Below, piece after piece: positions 20,731 through 31,221 of a stretch of DNA of 64,000 bases (within the stretch, counting starts at the first letter, position 1; each line of letters begins with the position of its first letter). The notes below the pieces were generated by a model. The model was not told the origin of the DNA and did no database searches. It was given only the letters and a program-made list of their open reading frames with translations. Source of the stretch: Meconema thalassinum (lineage: Eukaryota; Arthropoda; Insecta; Orthoptera; Tettigoniidae); contig OX336399.1 in NCBI GenBank assembly GCA_946902985.2, forward strand, positions 159,650,411 to 159,714,410. The letters run 5' to 3'. A program made the position numbers and the translations under genes.

Positions 20731-23634
20731 TGCATATATGAAATGATAATCGACTGGGTTCGATTGTCCACCTCGATATAGGTGTGATGCATCTTGGGTA
20801 GACTGCCAGCTGAGACTTGGATGAGCAGTTTTGAAACGACACACACTTGAGTTCAGCAACTTATGCAGTGAACATGTTATCGCTCTTATAAGAAAGTTCC
20901 GTTTATCACGCGGTAATACGAGTGTTTTCTACTCGCGGAGCGGTTCGAATGAGTGAGCTTAGCCAACGCATAGACTCGTTAATACAGACTCGATGAGGAA
21001 ATCTGCCACGTATATGATTGAAATGCAGGAAAGCATTAATATTATCAAGAACAATATGACTGGATTTTATTGTGAGAAACTAGCTGTTGGAGTAATGATG
21101 TGCTAAACATATCGTGCAGGAATGTAATACAGTAGCAGAGTTGATCATTTGGAGTGACATCCTTATTAACTCTACAATGAAGAGAAAGAAACGCTGGGGA
21201 ACGTTAGTTCTGATCCAGTGGTTTTACAGTAGCCAAGAATGAAGAAATAATTCCAAATGAACGAAACTACTTTACTGATAACGTCGAGGGAGCATCGTAC
21301 AAGCAATATGCAGGAACTCCGTTTCGTGGACAGTAGTTTTCGGGTTAGGAGGAAGTTGGTTCGGCGACTTGCAGCTCCAGCCATGAACTACTCAGGGATG
21401 ATGGTTCAGTTTCTGACAGGAATATATGTTCCTATACTTTCTTCAATTTCAACCAGAACTTCGCCCAAGGTAGCTGGAAAACTTTTCTTCTCTTGTAGAC
21501 AGTAGACCTTGTCACTTTTAGTTCGATACTTTTCACCAATATTTTATTAAATTAGTATGAAATTCATTCGAAGACTAGATTTGGTTCCTTTTTATCATTT
21601 CTGTCGGAGAGTGTAATTTTTTGTGTAGTTAACAGTAAACGTGATGCTATTTAGAGCATTACTTTGTTGCTTTTGTTTTGAAAATTTTGGAAATAAAACC
21701 AAGCATTCAATTTTGTTGGGAAGATATCTGCAGCATAATTAGGACCAAGACGACGATATCTTTGTATAAGAATAGCAATTAGGAAGAAGATGGCCACACA
21801 CTCGTGCACTTGAACTATTCCAAAAACATTTCAGTGATACTATTCGTTTGGACTTATGACATTCTAGTAAAAATTCTTTCTTATAGAAATAATAGTGCAT
21901 TTTCATCGTTATTTTCCATGGTTATGGAATTATGGAAATCGTCCAGCGAAAACATTTGTGAATTGATTGCCAAGGCATTTGTAGCCTACTTTCATATTTC
22001 TTTTTGATTAAAGATTTTTCTTTAAATGATAATTTTCAGTTCGTTCAGCTTTTAGCTTGTGATATTTCAATTCGTTTTTGGGAAGACTCTTGGATAGATC
22101 ATCGTTTGATTTAATGGTTTGCGTGTATCTATTGATATGATAATAGACTCCTTTCCATGATGTAAGTCTCACGTGTTTTCTTCTGAGTAGTTGAGCCATT
22201 TTTCGAGTTTGGATAGGCAAAACTGAAACGACTATTTTGATAGTGTCTACTTACAATTTTTCTCTCACATATAAGTCATTATGGAAATATAAAAATATAT
22301 ATATATATAAATATATTGGAATTGTGAACTAAATTTAACAGTTCAACTAGTATAACAGAATTTGTCGTAGACTTAAATGACGATAATCTGTGGAAATAGA
22401 TAATGCAATTTATCTAATAAATTGTTGCTTCTTGTTTAGTGAAGTTAGAAAAGAAGTAATCTGTGGCACTTCTATATTCGTCTATGATAGGGCATGATAT
22501 TTTCAGAGCAATTTTTGAAAGGTTTTAAGTTTAATAACGTTTGGGATTAATTCTTGACAGCTTTGGAAAGCTGAATTAAGGTATTGCAATTTTGTGCATA
22601 CGATTTATTGTGTTAGTGAAGCGAATATTTGACATCATTGGATGGTCAATCTTAATGTTGTATATTGTACTTGTAGTCTTTTGAGAAGACGTTAACGTAG
22701 TTATTGCGTTTTAGTAAGAGTGAAATTAGCTTTTGAGCTATCACTTTCTTGGATATGATGATGTAGTAATCATGAATTGGAATCACGTATGTTTCTCTTT
22801 ATGCTTGTTCTATGCAAGTAACCCTACGTTTTATTCTTGCCTAGTAGGATTTGCCGGAGATAAATTGCTTATATCATGACACCCATATTTAAGTAACACA
22901 GCCACTTTTCGAATAACTTTAATTAATTCATGCAATATAATACATGTGATATTTCAGTAATTTTAGCAAAAATATGCTGCATTCATTGAAGCATATAAAT
23001 AGTTAATAAACTATTTTCACAACTTGTAACTCTATTCGATTATCTTAATTGATTGTTGAATGCAACAAATGAAGACAATGATAACCTTGAAACATACTTG
23101 TAAAATTAAATAGAGATGGGCCGCGTTTAGAACAAAATCCTAATTAAGGATATAACTTGTATATAAAATGTAAAATATGTATAAATCTTTAATAAGGGTA
23201 TAACATCAGTACATAATTCAATATTGTAATTTTTCTTGTAATTTGTTCAGCGGATGATATGAGCAGTAAGATGGGACCTTATTATAGGCATTTATTTAAA
23301 GCTAATTTTTCATCATTTGATCTAAAGAAGCTTTGCTTTACTTTTGTGTCTAGTTGACGGACATAGGGCATACATCATTTGCTAGTCAATAAACAAAATT
23401 TAATTTTAAAAAGAATCTTAGAACGACTGGTGTTTTCAATTAGAAAAGGGGAGTGCGTTAGGAGGACCAGTGGGTGGTTTTCTTTGAGTTTGCTTAAACT
23501 TAACGCCCGAGATATTTTCGTTTTATTTTAGAGTCTCTTGTTCGAGTTCTTTTGAGCTTTGTTTCATCGTAATTTTATACACCACTGGCATCTTCGTACC
23601 GCATTCTTTTATATCGACGTATCCTGATCCCTGG
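20731..23634. other. AT-rich DNA without recognisable features
   Basis: About 2.9 kb with only short random frames. A TATATA tract lies near 22290-22316. No repeat end, RNA gene or domain was recognised. Confidence 0.55.
22290..22316. repeat. (TA)n microsatellite
   Basis: Alternating A/T dinucleotides, about 27 bases, interrupted once by AAA. Confidence 0.6.
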
Positions 23635-23860
23635 TTGATCCTAGTTGGTAGGTTTTTCAGAGGTCATTTGAGCCGGGAACTTCTAGAATCTACGATCCAG
23701 CTTTTCCATCGGATTGCAACAGGTAAGACCACGTGGATTACGGGTACAATACGCATGAAGAAGTACTGGGAGGACCGCAAGGCTCGTACAGTTCCTACAA
23801 TCGACGAACTAATGGTTGGGTAAAGTGATCCTTTGTGGTCTCAAAAGAAGAAGAAGAAAC
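23635..23860 (+). pseudogene. Possible LINE 3' end
   Basis: A 62-codon frame (ATGKTTWITGTIRMKKYWED, TIDELMVG) runs into a stop and then AAGAAGAAGAAGAAAC, an A-rich tail like those ending other LINE pieces in this window. The protein part was not recognised with certainty, so this is a weak call. Confidence 0.3.
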
Positions 23861-24299
23861 AAATAAATATTGATTGTACTTAGACTTCATATCAAAAATT
23901 TAATTCAGACCGTTTATGCCATTTGGCATTACAGGGGAACTGTTTTTTGTTTGTTGTTGTTTTAGTTTATTTTGTTGAATTCTAATTATTTGTCACTTTA
24001 AATCTGCTTTCTTTGCACATCTTCATACAGCAGAAATGGTTGCGGCGCGTGCTGTCTGCCAAATTGTTTAGTTAGGTTACACGTCACCCTCTGTGTTGGT
24101 CATGCATTCATTCAGATATACAAGTTTTTTGTAATAGACCCAGAGTTGCTCCTACCAAAATCGAAGGTGATGAAAGAAAGTCGCTTGCTGCGAGCGCCAA
24201 TATTTAGCAGCTTCTAATAAAATTATGGGCCGCACAATTGCGACCCGTGAATCCCCTTTATAAGAAAAGCACTAGTGAAATATTAGACCAATGAAACCT
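23861..24299. other. No recognisable gene
   Basis: AT-rich sequence between a possible LINE tail and repeat R. Nothing recognised. Confidence 0.5.
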
Positions 24300-24812
24300 A
24301 TTTCAGATTTATTATTTTTATGTCTTTCTTTGTATAAAACCAAGTCCCTGTTTCTTGGATGCAGCGGGTAATCTTGAGAACTACTGTATGGATTTTGATG
24401 CGGTTTTCACCATTCTGTAAAGGTTGTCTCAAGGAAGGTTTCTGTAAAAAATAATTTATTTATGATCAAAGGAAGCCAAGCAGTAACGATTTCAGTGAAA
24501 AAGTCGGGGAAAAAACCTGGCGTCCGTGCGGTTTTTAAGCTTACGCTGGGCAAACCGTTTAAAACATCAATATACTATGAGTGTAAGAATTGTTCAGCAT
24601 GTAAAGTTTTACAAAAAAGTCCGTGACAGCATATCTCTTATCTTCAGTATATCGCCCACTTGTGTTTTTACTTATTCATTTCTTGCAACAATCTCCATTC
24701 AATTTCTGAGGCGACAGATTACGAGCTAGCTAGGGAAAAGAAAGCACTTGTCACGTAATGTATTCATAACTGTTCCCGGACAAAGCCGGGGCGGGTTGCT
24801 AGTTCAGAATAA
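24300..24812 (-). repeat. Dispersed repeat R, copy 1
   Basis: Read on the minus strand, the sequence begins near AACTAGCAACCCGCCCCGGC. It continues with GAGATATGCTGT, GCTGAACAATTCTTACACTC, AACGGTTTGCCCAGCGTAAG, CTTCCTTGAGA and ATCAAAATCCATACAGTAG. The same order occurs on the plus strand at 51.7-52.0 kb. No protein is visible; it may be the 3' region of a larger element. Confidence 0.6.
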
Positions 24813-24835
24813 ATCAAAAAATCACAGGGGCGGTC

Positions 24836-25356
24836 ATCATCTACTTAACTGTTGTTTATGATACAGTCAACACCGAATACTGTTGAGTAAACTCTACAAG
24901 ATGACTAAGGATAATAAGTTGACTGAAATTATTCCTTCTTCAGATCGATGATTCTTTGCAGATTTCTAAGGGCAGCAATATCTGTGGAAGAACCAAAGAA
25001 AAGGGCTACCCCAAGGCAGTGTTTTGTTTGCCATTTTGTTCAATGTGTATATCAATGACCAACTTTTGCTACATGGCACCAAGCTTCATATATGCCGACA
25101 ACTGTTCTATTGTCACCCAGGGTTATGAGTTTGAGAGTAAACTAACTGAAGCCTTAGTTGTACTCGGCCCGAGAACCAATTGAAACCTAATCCCTCAAAT
25201 ACTACACTAGTCTGCACTTTCCACCTGAAGGATAAAGAGGCAACCAGAAAATCACTTCCTTGGGAGGGCATTCTCTTGGGTCACTGCTCAACTTGCAAAG
25301 TTCTGGGGATGACTCTGGACCGTGCATTCACATATAAACAACATTATATATTATTT
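24836..25356 (+). mobile_element. Jockey-type LINE, reverse transcriptase half
   Basis: With several stops and frameshifts the plus strand encodes MTKDNKLTEII, KGYPKAVF (normally GLPQGSVL), SFIYADNCSIVTQG (normally FIYADDLAIVTQG) and CSTCKVLGMTLDRAFTYKQH. This is the catalytic and thumb region of a Jockey-type reverse transcriptase. The second Asp of the ADD box is Asn. Homology stops abruptly after TYKQH at about 25356. The missing C-terminal half is found downstream on the opposite strand. Confidence 0.7.
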
Positions 25357-25453
25357 CGTATGGCATGAAGTTGCAATATACAATTATTTACATTCTACAG
25401 TATTTACAGTACAAATATATACAGACCTTGATCTGCAAGTAGCTTCAGTTTTG

Positions 25454-26150
25454 TTAGAGCTGGATATCTAATTTCTCTAACCATTCTAAAGCTTCATCAC
25501 TAGCTTGATGAATCTCCTTCATCGGACCATTGAACCTTCGGAGTGGGCAATCCATAGAGATGTGACTGATGGTCTGAGGCACATCTGCACAGTTGCCGAA
25601 AGGATTCTCGGCAATTTTCCATTTGTGCTTCCAGAACTGACACCTACCGTGTTGAGTTCTTATATGGTTCAGCGACGTCCAGATTTTCCTGGGAAGGTCG
25701 AAACCATGGGGCTGCTTAACTGGATCCGAGATAAGACCTAATCTGTCTGGATTTGAAGTCAGCCACTCATTGTGCCAAGCTTCATTCAATTGAAACTGCT
25801 CTTGGACCAACTTCCTTCCTTGTCTCCAAGAAGGATTCTGGGATTTCAGCATGAGATCTTTAGGTGAGCAGTCTAGATGAATTGGCAGAAGAGGGTTGTC
25901 ACAACATTTAAGCCATTCTCTCTTCAGTGCCATTTGTCTTCGAAGATGAGGAGGCGGGATGTTGGAGAGTACTGGTAACCATTCCAAAGGTGTAGATTGG
26001 ATGGTTCCTGATACAGTCCTCATTGTGTCGTTCAGCTGTACGTCTATCTTCTTTGCATGGGCGCTGGGCAGCAATATTCTGCTACTGATTAATTCTGAAT
26101 GAGATATCATCGTGGCTTTTACATACCTTGTTTCAACTTGTGAGGGACAT
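25454..26150 (-). mobile_element. Jockey-type LINE, C-terminal half, inverted
   Basis: The minus-strand frame has AHAKKIDVQLNDTMRTVSGT, TPLEWLPVLSNIPPPHLRR, LPRKIWTSLNHIRTQHGRC and ISHISMDCPLRRF, and ends DEALEWLEKLDIQL with a stop at 25454. These phrases belong directly after the point where the plus-strand fragment at 24.8-25.4 kb breaks off, and no part appears twice. The last 200 codons are open. The region from about 26070 upstream is frameshifted (AEYCCPA in another frame). The two halves form a convergent pair. Confidence 0.72.
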
Positions 26151-26854
26151 CGACAATTCAAATTAGTAACCCTGGTCTCTACTGCACTAGAGATATGTGC
26201 TAATTTACATAAATAAGACGTGTTTTTATTTATTGCCATTTTATATATGGCAACCATGTTCGACAGCGCATGAAATCTCGTTCAACTGTCAATAAGGCGT
26301 ACACATTGTTGCCAACATGTGGGATACATCATGCACCACACTAATTAAAGATTAATGGTGCGTGACTACCCCACTGTGCTTGTCAAAAACCAGGGGCCTG
26401 TTTCATAAAACTGACTGATAATATTAGTACTCATAATAATTTTTATTAGTTAGCCAAATTCTGTTTCATTAAGAATCATGAGGACTGAAAAATGTCTATA
26501 TTCGTATTATTAGTGGGCTCAGTCTTCGTATCAGCATTTAAGTGATATTATGCTTTAATATGAGACAATGTAACTATTCGGCAATACCGGTATTATGTTT
26601 CTGCACAATGGCTATTGAGATATTAACCAACATTGTGGTAATGCAGTTATTAATATAATATATATCCATATGTTTATATGGGAACTGAGCAAGCCTTAAG
26701 GAACTGCTGCTATACATGTTCCCTTGACTGGGAAGTTGGCTTTTAAAACTCAGTTCCATGCAGGAACATTATCAAAACAGGCAAAATATTAATAGAGCTT
26801 ACTTCCGTAATACACTATTATTGGTACGTGAAAATAAGTCATCATCTTGTGCTG

Positions 26855-26942
26855 TGCAATGGTGTGGTCGAAATAGCCGTGCGGATAGCGAGTTCCTCTG
26901 TGAATCTAGAGGTCCGAGGTTCAAATCCCGGTCGAGGTAGAT
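26855..26942 (+). mobile_element. tRNA-like SINE head
   Basis: GTGTGGTCGAAATAGCCGTG followed by AGAGGTCCGAGGTTCAAATCCCG... gives A-box-like and B-box sequences at tRNA spacing. The arms do not fold into a full tRNA. The body beyond 26942 was not recognised. Confidence 0.5.
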
Positions 26943-27237
26943 ATTTTGCTACCAGATTATCGATTTAAACAATATTTATCATATCAATATGACTCATTTT
27001 AACAGAATCCACATGAAATTACGTGTTGGTCTGTGAACAAAGCTGTCCGAGAACTGGGCAAGCCTTTCATAAGCTACTGCTGTGCACATTGCCTTTACTC
27101 TCAAGTTTATAAGGAATTGAAGGTTATGAGCGATGTCGCGTCTATTAATCGAGTAGATCCATACAATATTCTTTATTTAGGCTACTGCCGGTGGAAGCTA
27201 CAAAACCTCTAATAAAATGAGTTCCGTATTATAAACT

Positions 27238-29500
27238 AAATCATCATATTCATTTCCCCTTTTCCAGCTGACACTGGGTGGGGGCAAATATGGCTCCTCT
27301 CCACTTTGTTCTGTCGTTCCACCATTTCTCTTCCGACACGGTGTTCCAATCCAGGTTACGTTTACTAATGCTATTCTTCACCGACTCCATCCAACGCATT
27401 CTTGGTCTTCCTCGTCCTCCCTTCCTGTCATCCGTCGTTCCAGTGCTCGTCTTGGTAGCCTTACTTCATCCATTCGTTTGACATGTCCAAACCATCTCAA
27501 TCTGTTTTGCTCCCAGTTCTCTCCGTATATCTTAATTTCTCACTCTGTCCCTCCTCGTTTTCTGGACCATACTTCTCAGGAATCTCTTCTCAGCTGCCTG
27601 TACTCTGCTCTCATCCCTCTTAGTCATTGTCCACGTTTCTGCTGCATATGTCATTATAGGAACATAATATGCTTTGTACATAACTTCTTTAGTCTTAATT
27701 GGAATATCCTTGTTCCATACTAGTCCCCATACCTGTTGGTAGAAAGCACTCCCGAGTTGCATTCTTCTGCTAATTTCCAAATCTAGTCTTCCAACTTAAG
27801 TCAGTTCACTTCCCAAGTATTTGAAGTGTTTCACCACTTCCAATTCCTTATCTCCTACTTTGATTACTCCTTTTCCTTCTTTCTCACCTCTAATCATCAC
27901 CACTGTTTTCACAAACCTGGGACATGCTGGCTGAAGACCGCTCAACTTGGCGCCATACCATCTCGGATACTGTAAAAACGTTTGAAAGAGATCGATGCAC
28001 ACATGAAGATGCCAAGCGTCAAGCTAGGAAACTTCGAGCAGTCCAACCACGTCCTCCTCCAGCAATACTATGTGACTTATGTGGACGCTTGTTCTAAGCC
28101 AGGATTGGACTGTTCAGTCACCGTAAGCATATCCACCACAAACTGGACTGAAGGAAGATGATTTATACTCGGATTCGAGTTAAAGCCATGATGACTCTTC
28201 TCCACATTTATCTTCAATCCCTATTGCTCAATCTTGTCATTTATTACGTCTAACTGTTCTTGTACCTCCATTTCATCCTCGCCCCCAGATCACAACATCG
28301 TCTGCAAACAGCAATACCTCCATCTTTGCCCTACTATAGTCTTTCATTGGTGCCTTCATGATGTCATCCATCACCATTAAGAACAATAATGGTGACTACA
28401 CACTTCCTTGCTTTAGTCCAGTGTCAATTTTAAACCCTTCCGATGTCCCGACTAGTCTTCACACTACTGTAGCAATCCATGCACTTTCTTTTTATCATGT
28501 CTCTCAGTTCCTTGCCTATCCCCCCCTATTTGTTAAGCTTTCCCAAACTTTTGTTTTAGGGATGCTATCATAGGCCTTTTCTAGATCAATAAAAGTCATT
28601 ACCATATCCTTCTCATATTCCCAACTCTTTCAATGTTCTGTCTCTGAATGAAAATAGGTTCCACTGTTGACCTGCCCCCTCTAAATCCAAACTGCACCTC
28701 CTCTATTTGGCTTATTACCTTTACTCTAATTCTTTTTTTCTACGATTCTTTCCATTACTTTGGCAACATGCGAGATGACGGTGATTCCTCGGTAGTTACC
28801 ACACACCTTCCTGTCTCCTTCCTTGAATATTGGCAATATTACTCCCTTTTTCCAGTCTTCAGGAACTTTCTTCTCTTTCCACACACTCCTGAGAAGTTTG
28901 TATGTCCACTGCAGTCCCACTGGTCCTGCCGCCTTGATCATTTCTATTGCCACTTCGTCAATTCCCACAGCTTTCCCCATCTTCATCTTCCTAACTGCCC
29001 ATTCCACTTTTGCCATAGTAATGTCTGGTTCTTCTTCTATTTTTTCCTCCACCGGTTTGGCTGTTTGCATAACTTCTCCGCAGCTGAAATATTCTTTCCA
29101 TCAGTCTGTTATCTCTTCTGGTTTTGTCAATATTTCATCTTCTTTTGTTTTTCACGAACCCAGTGTTCACCTTTTCATTTCTTCTACTTTTTATAATTCC
29201 AAACAGCAATTTCTTTCCACAATTTAAATCCTCCCTTATTTCCTGAGTGAATTATTCCCAGCTTTTCTTCTTTTCCTCTGCAATTACTTTCTTGCAATCT
29301 CTGTTTGCTTCTATATATTTTGCTCTACTTTCTTCAGTCTTTTTTGTTTTCCATTCCTTCAAAGTTTTCTTCTTCTCCCTTACCTTTTCTTTCACTCTTA
29401 TCATTCCACCTTTCCTGATGTTCTACCACATGTTTTCTATAAACTGCAATATCTGTAAAACACTGCCTTTTACAATAGATTAATATTTGTGCCAATAATA
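27238..29500 (-). mobile_element. LINE, same family as the 43.9-kb copy
   Basis: On the minus strand, 29070-28726 encodes VEWAVRKMKMGKAVGIDEV, PEDWKKGVILPIFKEGDRK and NYRGITVISHVAK, the fingers of a LINE reverse transcriptase. A degenerate catalytic FADDVVIWG lies near 28300, then KHFKYLGSELT (about 27800), NKDIPIKTKEVMYKAYYVPI and TYAAETWTMTKRDE (27780-27532). It ends in an A/T-rich GATGATTT tail near 27238. Many stops and shifts disable it. A plus-strand LINE 3' end is inserted at 27913-28193. Confidence 0.75.
27913..28193 (+). mobile_element. LINE 3' end with C2H2 finger, nested
   Basis: This plus-strand segment encodes LAEDRSTWRHTISDTVKTFE, KRQARKLRAVQPRPPPAI and the zinc-finger-like CDLCGRLF (then a stop) ARIGLFSHRKHIH, ending at GCCATGATG. 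That is the C-terminus of a different LINE family, which usually ends in a C2H2 finger. It interrupts the minus-strand LINE between VEKS and KTVVM, so it arrived later. Confidence 0.7.
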
Positions 29501-30127
29501 TTATAAAATACTGGTGTACCAACTATTTCACGTGAGGTTTCTTCTCCAAAGTTACAAGTGTACAGTTTTAAAATGTATATCTCAAATTACTGTAACACAA
29601 TCTTATTTGGCTAAATAAATATTAAGTTCACGGTATTCTCACCAATAATATTAATTATTAGACTAAGCACACTTGTCAAAATAAGGCTAATAATATTAGA
29701 CTATGTTAATAGTCTTCCTTGTTTATGAAACAGTTATAAACCTTCACTAATATTTTGGAGTCATGAACTAATAACTAATATTATTGGCTCATAAGTTTAT
29801 GAAACAGAAAACTAATAATATTAGTGTAAGAGTTTTAAGAAACTATTATTGGTCCAGGCAAACGCCATTGGTCTGGTTTTAACAAACTTTACAATAGGAC
29901 CGAAAGCGCAGGCTTGCACATAATGGTGGGCACAGCTGGAATATTACTATATAAGTCGTGATCTAAAGGGGGATGGTGGGCGGGTTATGGATAGCAGAGG
30001 AGTAAACATCTATTACTACATCATTCCCTGATTTATTTTTAATCATTATAAAAGGTATTTGGGCTAATTTCAGTACTTTAGAAAATCTTATCGTCAGATG
30101 AGGTCCCATTCAGTGTTACCAAACATT

Positions 30128-30355
30128 AATTAATAATGTTATTGGTTTCACGTCCCTCTTAACTGCTGCGGCGTTTAGAGACGCCAGGGTGATGGAATTT
30201 TGCCCCGAAGGGGATCTTTAACGTGCCATTAAGTCTACTGACATGGCTCTCTCGCATTTGCGCACCCTCAAATGCCAACTGACTGCGCAAGGATTAGATC
30301 CTGCAACTTTGGGAACAGCAGGCGAGAACGTTACCGCCGAGCCATGCAGCCATTC
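30128..30355 (-). mobile_element. SINE family A, copy 3, with 12-bp target duplication
   Basis: On the minus strand it reads GGCTCGGCGGTAACG, the GAGGGTGCGCAAATGCGAGA core, ACGTTAAAGATCCCCTTCGG and an ATT-type tail. TTACCAAACATT at 30116-30127 and TTACCCAACATT at 30356-30367 are the target duplication with one change. Confidence 0.8.
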
Positions 30356-30367
30356 TTACCCAACATT

Positions 30368-30764
30368 GTAGCAATATCAAACACAAGATTTCTACGAGAA
30401 ATTCTATTCTCTGTAAATCATCTGGCACTAGTTGGGGGATGCAGGCTTAGACTACTGCTTTAGCTACTCTGTGACGGAATATGCATGCCCTGTTTGACAT
30501 AGACTTGCCATCCCAAGCAGGTGGATATTGGCTTAGATGAAACTTGCAGGCTAGTTGCCTGAGGCCTCCACCATGTGAAAAAGTGTTAGCCGGCATTGCA
30601 CCCCCAGATATTAGACGTGAAGAGATAGCCAGAAATAAAAGATCAAAAGTAGATCTATCTGCACAATTATTGATTTGCTCAGCAGAGATTGAAGTCTATG
30701 GAGAAGTTTCCTGTGTGCCTTAAGGATCCACTTCAATCATCACAGGTAACAGCCTGGAGATCTG
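30368..30764. other. No recognisable gene
   Basis: No frame or repeat end recognised between the SINE and the LINE tail. Confidence 0.5.
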
Positions 30765-31205
30765 GATGGATGGATGGTTGTGTTGTTCGAGTCTTCAGTC
30801 TTTTGACTGGTTTGATACAGCCCTCCTTGCTTCCCTGTTCTGAGCTAATCGTTTCATCTCTCCGTAGCTACCACTCTCTACATCCAAGGCAACCTGTTAA
30901 ACATATTTTAACCTTGGTCTACCCCTACCCTTCCTTCCATAACTAAGTTTGCTATTCCTGGGTGTCTTAGTATGTGTCCTACCAACCTCTCTCTTCTCTT
31001 CATTTGCAGTCCCGAGAAACATCTCTTCTCCTCCACTCGCCTTAATATTTCTTCATTTGTTGCTCTATCTACCCATTTGTTCATCATTCTCCTGTAACAA
31101 TACATTTCAAACTCTATTCTCCTCTTTTCCGCTGCTCCAACAGTCCAAGTTTCACTTCCATAGAGTGCCACACTCCAGACAAAGGCTTTCAAAAGTGACT
31201 TCATC
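30765..31205 (-). mobile_element. Older LINE, 3' part, separated from its 5' part by a nested RTE-like LINE
   Basis: The minus strand encodes SLLKAFVWSVALYGSETWTV, RRIEFEMYCYRRMMNKW, ATNEEILRRVEEKRC and RLVGHILRHPGIANLVMEGR, the C-terminus of a LINE. It ends in a 3' UTR that ends with ATCC repeats near 30765. Homology begins directly at the (GAT)n tail of the neighbouring LINE. The matching upstream part appears at 35.6-36.0 kb. Another copy of the same 3' end is at 47.9-48.2 kb. Confidence 0.75.
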
Positions 31206-31221
31206 ATCATCATCATGTTTT

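Larger units (their letters stand above)
26399..29843. mobile_element. TIR element (Harbinger-like or unclassified) carrying nested LINEs
   Basis: GTTTCATAAAACT at the left end is matched by the complement of GTTTCTTAAAACT at the right. AATATTAGT-type sequence lies inside both ends, and TTTATGAAACAG is repeated in the right subterminal region (about 29722 and 29798). The ends coincide with the break in repeat X. Most of its 3.4 kb is a SINE head and a minus-strand LINE, so the original element was probably around 1 kb. No transposase is visible, so the superfamily is a guess. Confidence 0.45.
26290..30106 (+). repeat. Dispersed repeat X, copy 2, split by a TIR element
   Basis: The left part at 26290-26398 and the right part at 29844-30106 match copy 1 (16.5-17.3 kb) in order and orientation. 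A 3.4-kb insertion lies between GGGGCCT and ATTATTGGTC. The right part includes ACTATATAAGTCGTGATCTA, also present in copy 1 with changes. Confidence 0.55.

Noticed and set aside
20731..23634. Gene or RNA in the AT-rich gap
   Set aside because: Frames of at most about 80 codons, no family resemblance, no splice-site pattern that links them.
24836..26150. Twin-primed 5' inversion of a LINE
   Set aside because: Twin priming puts the inverted 5' part upstream of the 3' part. Here it lies beside the 3' end instead, so a later inversion or two insertions fit better.
28648..29196. 182-codon plus-strand open frame
   Set aside because: It is the antisense of the minus-strand LINE reverse transcriptase and has a Phe/Ser/His-rich shadow composition.
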